Notes under the pieces: generated by a model
What the model was told of the DNA's origin: nothing
Database searches by the model: none
What the model saw: only the letters and a program-made list of their open reading frames with translations
Position numbers and translations under genes: made by a program
Shown here: positions 45,498-56,375 of the stretch, one piece after another
Layout: the number at the start of each line of letters is the position of its first letter
How positions within the stretch are numbered: position 1 is the stretch's first letter
Assembly (NCBI RefSeq): GCF_020379485.1
Contig: NW_026014753.1
Location: forward strand, 20,272-84,271
Direction: 5' to 3'
Length of the DNA stretch: 64,000 nucleotides
Source of the DNA: Brassica napus
Lineage: Eukaryota; Streptophyta; Magnoliopsida; Brassicales; Brassicaceae

Positions 45498-47154
45498 TGT
45501 AACATCGCCGATCCTAGGTAGGATCGTTGGGACGAGCCATGGTGCGAGGAGACGCACCAGACAGGTCATTTCGCCTAAGGACAAGCGTATCATGGCTCAA
45601 ATAAGAAGGTTAAGGGTATCAGGAAGCTGAGCCTTAACCAGGATGGATGGAAGAAAGCTTAGGAGACTTGGCCGAGTAATCTAGCAGCTGGATAAGGTCG
45701 GGTACAAGCTCAACCAGCTGGGGACAGTGTGAAACCAGCTCATACGGTCCTTGGTAGCTCACTGGAGCTGATAGGTTAGCTCACTCAGCTGAGGCCAGCT
45801 AGTGGCCAGCTCAACTCAGCTCGGTGAAGTGTTATGGTCAGGGCCGGCTTGGCCGGGTCATGGGCGGTTATGGGCTGGAGGGGTCTTGTCCTGAACCACC
45901 CAGGGTCCGTGGGGTCTTGGCCTTGGGCAAGGGACTCTGGAAACGATTATGGGCCTGATTTTCGAACAGCCCAAAGGAAAGGAAGAGCAGTTGGGCGGTT
46001 ACTCCTGAAAAGGTGCAAAGGGGCAGTTTTGTGCCCCTTTCTCTTTAACTGCTTGGTCGATTTCTCCAGGGCAGTTGGGGCTGGCTTTCTCTATAAATAG
46101 AGAGTCCCTGGCACAGAAAATGGCACGAAATTCCTTAGGCAAAGCTCTGCCAAACTCATAACAGAAAGAAAGAAAGAGAGAGACCGGCGGTTAGAGAAGA
46201 GAACCGTGTGTGGTGGTGTTGGCTTGCCGGCGTGTTCTGAGCGGGGGAAGGCCAGGCCGTGAAGATGGATACCAGACAAAAAGACAAGGAGAAGGAGAAG
46301 GAGAAGGACTTGCCTCCAGGGGAGAGAACGCCTAAGGTTAGTGGTGTAGACTGCAAGGAACGGCCCCGGGCCTGCGGATGATCTGTGCGGCCTTGCGGCC
46401 GGTTCTCTTGGCAGATGCATCCATTCTCTTTACTTCTTCTGGATCGCCTGTTCTACAGTGTGTTGTGATGTTATTGGATTGATTCAGACAGGGAACACTG
46501 GACCAAGGCCATGGCCGGTCCAGGGATAAAGTCCTAGGCATTGCCCGGACTGATCTATGGTCGGATCTCACATTCCGGGTCGGTTCCGTTGAGATCTGAC
46601 TATGGGAATCTCTTAGTTGGGAATTATCATGAATTGTCATGCATTTTATTTAGTTTTTGGGAATTTATCTGTGTAAGTCCAAATTGGACAGATCCTAGTT
46701 CTTAAGGGCCGAACCATGCCATTTTAGACTTGTTGCTTAGGTTATCGGCCATATGTGTTCATGATGTGATTTATGTGGTTTCAGGACCAGACTTGGACCG
46801 TGGTAAAGGAAAGGTACCGTGAAGTCTCAGGCCATGGGAAGATGTGTGGTGAATGGGTCCTTGTTGATAAGCGTGTAGTATTGATAGCCTATTGTGCAAC
46901 TTGTGAACTTATGATAGACTAAGTGTGTAAACTAGTAGATGAACTTATGAATGATGTATGGATCTCATTATGTTATATATATACAATCTGTTTGCCCCTT
47001 ATGTTTGTTTGTCTTGAATGTTATACTCGAACCTCACCTAAAGGAACTTGAACTTAACACCTAAAGGACCTTAAAAGACCGGAATCATTGTATAAGAACG
47101 GATGTTAAGGCCGCGGTTCATGGTTGGGCTTAAGAGCCGGGAACGGGCCTTACA
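45498..47154 (+). mobile_element. Element E: solo LTR related to the A family
   Basis: 1657 bp, TGTAACATCGCC to GGGCCTTACA, flanked by a perfect TSD AGGGA (45493-45497 and 47155-47159) inside the D 3' LTR. It has the subterminal inverted repeat GATCCTAGGTAGGATC (45511-45526), an AGCT cluster (about 45660-45830) and a promoter. No gag, pol, PBS or polypurine tract is present, so it is the product of LTR-LTR recombination. Confidence 0.93.
46092..46099 (+). promoter_or_regulatory. TATA box of solo LTR E
   Basis: TATAAATA in TTTCTCTATAAATAGAGAGT, a textbook plant core promoter. A GA-rich stretch (AGAAAGAAAGAAAGAGAGAG) follows about 70 bases downstream. Confidence 0.65.
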
Positions 47155-47259
47155 AGGGAAGTCTTTAGCTAAGATCTAAGTTAGCCCTCGCTTTTAGGCG
47201 ATATTATTAATAAAGGGCGAAAATTAGACCTCGCCTTTAGCTAAGATCTAAGTTAGCCC

Positions 47260-49975
47260 GGACGTCCTGTGTGTGCTGGCGGACACCCACAGACGTCCTG
47301 TGTGTACTGAACAGACAGCCCACGAGGGCCAAAATCACCCGAACAGTCCACAAGAAGGGTCAGCGTGCGGAGTCCAAGGACCAACGTGGTGATATGTGTA
47401 CTGATGGACAGCCACGGATGTCATGTGTGTGCTAACGGACACACACAGACACACACGGACATACATGTACAGCCACAAACGTCCTGTGTGTGCTGACGGA
47501 CACACACGGACAGCCACAGACGTCCTGTGTGTGCTGACGAACACCCACAGACGTCCTGTGTGTACTGAACAGACAGCCCACGTGGGCCAAAATCACCCAA
47601 ACAGTCCACAGGAAGGGCCAGCGTGCTGAGTCCAAGGACCAGCGTGCTGATATGTGTATTGATGGACAGCCACGGACTTCCTGTGTGTGCTGACGGACAC
47701 ACACTGACGTCCTGTGTGTGCTGACGGACACACACAGATGTCCTGTTTCTGCTGACGGAGACACACGGACGTCCTGTGTGTGCTGACGGACAGCCACGGA
47801 CAGCCACGAACGTCCTGTGTGTGCTGGTGGACACCCGCGGACACACACGGACAGCCACATACATCATGTGTGTGCTAACGGAGTGCCATGGACAGCCACG
47901 GACGTCCTGTTTGTGCTAGCGGACACCCACAGACGTCCTGTGTGTACTGAAAAGACAGCCCACGTGGGCCAGAATCACCCAAACAGTCCACGAGAAGGGC
48001 CAGGGTGCTGAGTCCGAGGACCAACGTGCTGATATGTGTACTGATGGACAGCCACGGACGTCATGTGTGTGCTGACGGCCACAGACGGACACACACGGAC
48101 AGCCACGGATGTCCTGTGTGTGCTGGTGGACACCCACGGACGTCCTGTGTGTACTGACCAGACAGCCCACGGGGGCCAAAATCGCCCGAACAGTCCACGG
48201 GAAGGGTCAGCGTGCTGAGTCCAAGGACCAACGTGCTGATATGTGTATTGATGGACAGCCACGGACGTCCGGTGTGTGCTGATGGACACACACGAACAGC
48301 CCGGGACGTCTTGTGTGTGCTGACGGACATAGACGGACGTCCTGTGTGTGCTGACGGACACCCACGGACGTCCTGTGTGTACTGACCAGACAGCCCACAT
48401 GGGCCAACATCACCCGAACAGTCCACGGGATAGGGTCAGCGTGCTGAGTCCAAGGACCAATGTGCTGATATGTGTACTGAGGGACAGCCACGGACATCCT
48501 GTGTGTGCTGACGGACACAGACGAACACACACTAACACACGGACAGCCACGGACGTCCTGTGTGTGCTGACGGACACAGACGGATACACACGAACACACA
48601 GACAGCCACAGACGTCCTGTGTGTGCTGGTGGACACCCACGGACGTCCTGTGTGTACTGAACAGACAGCCCACGAGGGCCAAAATCACCCGAACAGACCA
48701 TAGGAAGGGTCAGCATGCTGAGTTCAAGGGCCAGGGATGTCATGTCTGTGCTGACGGACACACACGCACAGCCACGAACGTCCTGTGTGTGTGCTGACGG
48801 ACACAAACAGACGTCCTGTGTGTGCTGACGGACACCCACATACGTCCTATTTGTACTGAACAGAAAGCCCACGTGAGCCAAAATCACCCACGGACGTCCT
48901 GTGTGTGCTGACGGACACACACGGATGTCCTGTGTGTGCTGACGGACACACACAGACGTCCTGTGTGTGCTGACGGACACACACGGACGTCCTGTGTGTG
49001 CTGACAGACACACACGGACAGCCACAGACGTCCTGTGTGTGCTAACGGACAGCCACAGACTTGTACAGACGTCATGTGTGTGCTGACGGACACCCCCGGA
49101 CGTCCTGTGTGTACTGATCAGACAGCCTACGTGGGCCAAAATCACCCGAATAGTCCACTGGAAGGGCCAGTGTGCTGATATGTGTACTGATGGACAGCCA
49201 CAGACTTCCTGTGTGCGCTAACGGACACACACGGACAGCCACAGACAGCCACGGACGTCCTGTGTGTGCTGACAGACAGCCACGGACGTCCTGTGTGTGG
49301 TGCGGACACCCACGAACGTCCTGTGTGTACTGAACAAATAGCTCACGTGGGCCAAAATCACCCAAACAGTCCACAGGGGAGGGTCATCGTGCTGAGTCCA
49401 AGGACCAACGTGCTGATATGTGTACTGGTGGACAGTCACGAATGTCTTGTCTGTGCTGACGGACAGCCACAGACGTCCTGTTTGTGCTGATGGAGACACA
49501 CAGACGTTCTGTGTGTGCTGACGGACCCACACGGACACACACGGACACACACGGACATACACGGACATCAACGGACGTCCTGTGTGTGCTGACGGACAGC
49601 CACATACAGCAACGGACGTCCTCTGTGTGCTGGCGGACACCTACGGACGTCCTGTGTGTACTGAACAGACAGCCCACGTGGACCAAAATCACCCAAACAA
49701 TCCACAGGAAGGGCCAGCATGCTGAGTCCAAGGACCAGCGTGCTGATATGTGTACTGATGGACAGCCACGGACGTCCTGTGTCTGCTAACAGACACACAC
49801 GGACACACACAGACAGCCACAGACAGCCACGGATGTCCTGTGTGTGCTGACGGACAGCCATAGACAGCCACGGATGTCTTGTGTGTGCTGGCAGACACCC
49901 ACGAACGTCCTATGTGTACTGAACAGACAGCCCACGTGGGCCAAAATCACCCAAACAGTCCACAAGGAGGGTCAG
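47260..49975. repeat. Composite satellite array, segment 4
   Basis: Array between D and G with about ten modules. The left edge abuts the filler of D. A block from about 49380 (GGGTCATCGTGCTGAGTCC, GGACCCACACGGACACAC, ACATACACGGACATCAAC) recurs near 54180 on the other side of G, so segments 4 and 5 were one array. Confidence 0.9.
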
Positions 49976-52900
49976 TGTAAGACCCGAACACCCTTGGCCT
50001 CTCGACCTTATGGAGTCTGCAGGTTTACTTATTAATTTATTTGCTTGTTTGATCCATTTTATGTCTTTTATTTACTAAGTCATATTCGAATATGAGGTTC
50101 ATAAACAAAGGAACAGATTGCACAGCGGAATAACAATGTATAAACTTTGTATTAGTTAGAAACATGAGATTCAATACACAACTTCTTAACAGTCTCATAG
50201 ACAATCACTAGTTCATCCCTAGCAGCATCTAACCACACGTTACACAGCCTCTCACTGACTGAGCCTTCACGGCTCCTTGGCTTGACCAGAACCATCCTTA
50301 GTTCCTGAAACCACAACCAGATAAGCATTAATCATAACCGAGAATAGAACGGATTGATTCCACAATGCTTGGCTTGGTTCCTAGAACTTAGATAAACCTC
50401 AGTCAACATAATCATAAAACGTATGAACCTACCTACCGTATCCTAAGTCATTCAACCAACCACCCCTTGACTTAGAATCAGATAGATAGTCCAGAATAGA
50501 TAAACAGAACACACGAACAGATCCGGATCGTCCCCAAAGACCAATCCGTCTAACCGGATTGAATCTAGGTGCGACCGGCCAATGGAGTCCGGCTCAATGG
50601 CCCAACAGACTCCCTTACCTGATCTGGCCTTAGGCCTGGATCCAATCGGTCGAGTAAGCCTCAAGCCTAATCCGGAAGGCTTAGCAACCGGTCAGACCTT
50701 GCGACTCTACCTTAGCTTAGACAAACCGTGACCTTGTCTTAACTAGACAAGCCATAGGCTGATCCATAAGGATCGGTCCAAACCTGTCCCGAATGACACC
50801 ATTTGGAACATGCACCCTTTGGCCATTCGTGCCTTTTGGACACTCATGACTCTTGACAACTCGTGCCCTTTGGGTCATTCCCAACTGTTCGTCCTAACCG
50901 CCCAGTCTTGGTGCGATCGGATCATCCGACTAACCAACCCGTGTCTAGGCTAGCGGTTTGGTTATGTTCAGCCAAAGCCTAGGGACGTGTCCCTTGGACA
51001 CTGTAAGACCCGATCCCAGCCGCCTAGGCCGCGGTCGATGCCTCACGTCGCTCGGTCCACTTCCTGGCCGAACCTCTTAATTTCTGCCCTTTATTTATAA
51101 TATCGCCTAAAGGCGAGGGCTAACTTAGACCTTAGCTAAAGACTTACCTAGTCATTAATAGCCTAGATCCTTTCAACAGATACGCAGCGGAATATTCTCT
51201 AGTTAACCGTTGGTCTAAAACCAATCTAACACTTGTCTGGTCGAATCACCTTAGCCTTGGTCAGTTTACTCAACTACCAATTAGCTTAAAGGTCAATCCT
51301 AAACCCAAACCAAGCCATACGATTCTGAGGTTCCATTCCCCTAAACCATTCTATCTAGATCTACATAAGTAAATGCTATATCATACCTTTGCCACATCTA
51401 TGGAGCTTATTAGCTCATCGGTCCTCCATTGACTCGAATTGCTCTTGCTTAACAGCTGGACCATGATCACTCAATGATCTTACTTATGGTCCTTATCTTG
51501 ACTCCTGCGTCAAACAGCTCCCCTAGGTACTTAGTCATTCAACCAACCATCCCCATAGACATAAGTAACCTTTGAGAAGTCTTTGAAAGGATAAGGGTTT
51601 GCATCTGGCCTTTCTCGGCTCATGCACAATCCAAAATCCTTTTGCCTTATAGGCAATAGTACCAAGTCCATCTTCTGGACTGGCAAAGCTCATTAGATCC
51701 TAAGTCAATCAACCAACCATCCTCACATGACTTGAAACTGATGACTCATCATCTGGCCTGACCGGCCTTGGGACTTCTTAACAGATTGCACAGCGGAATA
51801 ACAATGTATAAACTTTGTATTACTTAGAAACATGAGATTCAATACACAACTTCTTAACAGTCTCATAGACAATCACTAGTTCATCCCTAGCATCATCTAA
51901 CCACACGTTACACAGCCTCTCACTGACCGAGCCTTCACGGCTCCTTGGCTTGACCAGAACCATCCTTAGTTCCTGAAACCACAACCAGATAAGCATTAAT
52001 CATAACCGAGAATAGAACGGATTGATTCCACAATGCTTGGCTTGGTTCCTAGAACTTAGATAAACCTCAGTCAACATAATCATAAAACATATGAACCTAC
52101 CTACCGTATCCTAAGTGATTCAACCAACCACCCCTTGACTTAGAATCAGATAGATAGTCCATAATAGATAAACAAAACACACGAACAGATCCGGATCGTC
52201 CCCAAAGACCAATCCGTCTAATCGGATAGAATCTAGGTGCGACCGGCCAATGGAGTCCGGCTCAATGGCCCAACGGACTCCCTTACCTGATCCGGCCTTA
52301 GGCCTGGATCCAATCGGCCGAGTAAGCCTAAAGCCTAATCCGGAAGGCTTAGCAACCGGTCAGACCTTGCGACTCTACCTTGGCTTAGACAAACCGTGAC
52401 CTTGTCTTAACTAGACAAGCCATAGGCTGATCCATAAGGATCGGTCCTAACCTGTCCCGAAAGACACCGTTTGGAACATGCACCCTTTGGCCATTCGTGC
52501 CTCTTGGACACTCATGACTCTTGACATCTCGTGCCCTTTGGGTCATTCCCAACCGTTCGTCCTAACCGCCCAGTCTTGGTGCGATCGGATCATCCGACTA
52601 ACTGACCCGTGTCTAGGCTAGCGGTTTGGTTATGTTCGGCCAAAGCCTAGGGACGTGTCCCTTGGACTCAACCAACACAACCTTTCGTGTTTAACCAGAG
52701 AGAAGAGAAGAGAAACGAATTGAAACAGATAAGGAGAGCCGGATGGGACTTAAGAACCGAGCAGAGCCGCGTTGCGGTCGCATGGACAGTCCGTTCGGTC
52801 TGATGGAGTTACGGCCCATCACATACCTTGAGAACCACGTCTGGGTTCTCCATGCTCTTCTCCTTGTCTTGATCTCCCTTTCTTCACCGGAGTTAGTTCT

Positions 52901-53655
52901 CAAACGATCAGAGTCGCCGGAACACAACCCCACCACAATCGGCCTTTCTCTTGGCAGGAACTCTCTCTTTCTCTCTTTCTTTCTCTCTACGTTTTTCTCT
53001 GAGTATTTTACTCTGGAATTGGATAATGAAATTGACCAGCGAGCCCCCATATTTATAGAAAACGAGGGGGTAAGTCTTGCCCCACGAACAGGCACGACTT
53101 GCTAGCGAATGGGCACCATCGGCCAAGGGTTGTCCCCTTTCGGCCACTTGCATCCCTTCGCCCTTTCTGATTGGGTTTGGGGTCGGTCACAAGCCCAACC
53201 CACGCCCCAGGCCTCCTGGACTTAGCCCACGGCCTTGTCCAAAGACCCAACAGCCCATGGCCTAATGGCCGGACCTCACAGCCCGCCACTGACCCGGACC
53301 CGGACCATCGGCCTAAAGCCCGGACAGTCCGTCTAGCTAAGATGAGCTGACTCTCAAGTGCCTCAACTGAGTGAGCTAGTAGTCCAGCTAGTGGAGCTGA
53401 CTTAGTAGGGACTGAGCTGGGGTGAACTGAACCTAGCTTCATTGAGCTGGCAGAGCTACTCATCAACTTCGTCCAGCAACCTATTACTCGTCCTAGCTGT
53501 CTCTTAGCTTGTATAAGGTTAAGTCTAAGTTTCCTTATGTCCTTAACCTTCTTTCTCGACCATGGAACGCTTGCCTTGATGTCCTAAGACTGGCTTGCAT
53601 GTTTCCTCGAACCATGGCCGTCCCGACAATCCTATTCAGGATTGGGGGCGTGACA
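49976..53655 (-). mobile_element. Element G: collapsed C-family element with a D-type LTR fragment inside
   Basis: A perfect TSD GTCAG flanks it (49971-49975 and 53656-53660). The left part (49976-51002) is the first 1.03 kb of a C-type LTR. The right part (51782-53655) is a C-type LTR from about base 135 to its end, with a TATA box at 53050-53057. Roughly 0.9 kb of LTR is therefore present twice. Between them lies a D-type LTR fragment. Simplest reading: a full element whose LTR received a D-type insertion, then one deletion removed the rest of D, the first LTR's remainder, the internal region and the start of the second LTR. Confidence 0.82.
51003..51781 (-). mobile_element. D/F-type LTR fragment inside element G
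   Basis: Starts exactly at an LTR end (TGTAAGACCCGATCCCAGCC) and follows the reverse complement of the D LTR (for example ATATCGCCTAAAGGCGAGGG and CTACATAAGTAAATGC) to GGCCTTGGGACTT, about 770 bp, then stops. The few bases at the join (ACTTCTTAACAG) equal a stretch of the C-type LTR at about 51848-51859, suggesting copied filler. Confidence 0.75.
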
Positions 53656-56375
53656 GTCAGTGTGCTGAGTCCAAGGACCAACGTGCTGATATGTGTACTG
53701 ATGGACAGCCACGGATGTCCTGTGTGTTCTGACGGACACACATGGACACACACGGATAGCCACGGACGTCTTGTCTATGCTGATGGACACATACAGACGT
53801 TCTGTGTGTGCTGACGGACACACACGGACACACACAGACACACACAAACATCCACGGACGTCCTGTGTGTGCTAACGGACAGCCACTGACAGCCACGGAC
53901 GACCTGTGTGTGCTGGCGGACACCCACGGACGTACTGTGTGTACTGAACAGACAGCCCACGTGGACGAAAATCACCCAAACAATCCACAGGAAGGGCCAG
54001 CGTGCTGAGTCCAAGGACCATAGTGCTGATATGTGTACTGATGGACAGCCACGGACGTCCTGTGTGTGCTAACAGACAGCCATGGACGTCCTGTGTGTGC
54101 TGCGGACACCCACGAACGTCCTCTGTGTACTGAACAAACAGCCCACGTGGGCCAAAATCACCCAAACAGTCCACGGGGAGGGTCATCGTGCTGAGTCCAA
54201 GGACCAACGTGCTGATATGTGTACTGGTGGACAGCCACGAATGTCCTGTGTGTGCTGATGGACAGCCACAGACGTCCTGTTTGTGCTGATGGACACACAC
54301 AGACGTTCTGTGTGTGCTGACGGACCCACACGGACACACACGGTCATACACGGACATCAACAGACGTCCTGTGTGTGCTGCCGGACAGCCACAGACAGCA
54401 ACGGACGTCCTGTGTGTGCTGGCGGACACCTACGGACGTCCTGTGTGTACTGAACAGACAGCCCACGTGGACCAAAATCACCCAAACAGTCCACAGGGAG
54501 GGTCAGTGTGCTGAGTCCAAGGACCAACGTGCTGATATCTGTACTGATGGACAGCCACGGATGTCCTGTGTTTTCTGACGGACACACATGGACACACACA
54601 GACGTCTTGTGTGTGCTGATGGACACACACAGACATTCTGTGTGTGCTGACGAACACACACGGACACACACAGACACACACAAACATCCACAGACGTCCT
54701 TTGTGTGCTAACGGACAGCCACTGACAGCCACGGACGTCCTGTGTGTGCTGGCGGAAACCCATGGACGTACTGTGTGTACTGAACAGACAGCCCACGTGG
54801 ACCAAAATCACCCAAACAATCCACAGGAAGGGCCAGCGTGCTGAGTCCAAGGACAAACGTGCTGATATGTGTACTGATGGACAGCCACAGACGTCCTGTG
54901 TGTGCTGACGGACACAGACAGACACACACAGACAGCCACACACGTCTTGTGTGTGCTGACGGACACTCATGGACGTCCTGTATGTGCTGAAGGACACGCA
55001 CATACGTCTTGTGTGTCATCACGGACACACACGGACACACACGGGCACACACAGACAGCCACAGATGTCTTGTGTGTGCTGACGGACAGCCACGGACAGC
55101 CACCGACATCCTGTGTGTGCTAGCGGACACCCACGGACGTCCTGTGTGTACTGAACAGACTGCCCACGTGGGCCAAAATCACCCAAACAGTCCACGGGAT
55201 GGGCCAATGTGCTGAGTCCAAGGACCAACGTGCTGATATGTGTACTGAGGGACAGCCACGGATGTCCTGTGTGTGCTGACGGACACACACGGACAGCCAC
55301 AGACGTCCTGTGTGTGCTGGCGGACACCCACAGACGTCCTGTGTGTACTGAACACACAGCCCACGAGGGCGAAAATCACCTGAACAGTCAACAGGAAGGG
55401 TCAGCGTTCGGAGTCAAAGGACCAACATGCTGATATGTGTACTGATGGACAGCCACAGACGTCATGTGTGTGCTGACGGACACACACAGACACACACGCA
55501 CAGCCACGAACGTCGTGTGTGTGCTGACGGACACACACGGACGTCCTGTGTCTGTTGACGGACACCCACAAACGTCCAGCGTGCTGAGTCCAAGGACCAA
55601 CGTGCTGAGTCCAAGGACCAGCGGGCGGATATGTGTACTGATGGACAGCCACGGACGTCCTGTGTGTGCTGACGGACACACACGGACACACACGGATTGC
55701 CACGGACGTCCTGTGTGTGCTGGTGGACACCCACAGACGTCCTGTGTGTACTGAACAGATAGCCTACGTGGGCCAAAATCACCCAAACAGTATACGGGAT
55801 GGGCCAGCGTGCAGAGACCAAGGACCAACGTGCTGATATGTGTACTGAGGGACAGCCACGGACGTCCTGTGTGTGCTGACGGACACAGACGGACACAGAC
55901 GGATACACACGGACAGCCACAGACGTCCTGTGTGTGCTGGCGGACACCCACAGACGTCCTGTGTGTACAGAACAGACAGCCCACGAGGGCCAAAATCACC
56001 CGAATAGTCCACAAGAAGGGTCAGCGTGCGGAGTCGAAAGACCAACGTGGTGATATGTGTACTGATGGACAGCCACGGATGTCATGTGTGTGCTGACGGA
56101 CACACACGGACACACACGGACATTCATGTACAGCCACAAACGTCCTATGTGTGCTGACGGACACACACGGACAGCCACGGATGTCCTGTGTGTGCTGACG
56201 AACACCCACAGAGATCCTGTGTGTACTGAACAGACAGCCCACGTGGGCCAAAATCACCCAAACAATCCACGGGAAGGGTCAGCGTGCTGAGTCCAAGGAC
56301 TAACGTACTGATATGTGTACTGATGGACAGCAACAGACGTCTTGTGTGTGCTGACGGACACACACGGCCACACAC
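53656..56375. repeat. Composite satellite array, segment 5
   Basis: Last array segment, about eleven modules. A higher-order repeat of about 847 bp is clear: GTCAGTGTGCTGAGTCCAAG begins at 53656 and 54503, each followed by GGATGTCCTGTGT, TTCTGACGGACACACATGG and later AACATCCAC. It ends at element F after GGCCACACAC. Confidence 0.9.

Larger units (their letters stand above)
37127..47259 (+). mobile_element. Element D: long-LTR non-autonomous Ty3/gypsy element, interrupted by E
   Basis: The 5' LTR (37127-40054) is followed by a PBS, a 2.67-kb internal region and the 3' LTR (42722-47259), which carries solo LTR E. The internal region has only a protease remnant; gag, RT, RNase H and integrase are absent. 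Element F has the same layout and the same breakpoint before RT, so this is a family structure, not private decay. The 3' end has lost its last roughly 85 bases and ends in a copied filler, so the right TSD is gone. Confidence 0.85.
42722..47259 (+). repeat. 3' LTR of element D, split by E and truncated
   Basis: 42722-45497 and 47160-47226 align with the 5' LTR. E occupies 45498-47154, plus a TSD copy. After GGCGATATTATTAATAAAGG the LTR breaks off and is joined to a 33-bp filler (47227-47259), of which 47236-47259 is an exact copy of 47164-47187. Satellite follows. Confidence 0.85.

Noticed and set aside
2525..56375. Canonical plant centromere satellite
   Set aside because: Unit length varies from about 155 to 600 bp and the sequence is GC-rich and composite, unlike the usual uniform 150-180 bp monomers. 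A centromeric role is possible but not supported here.
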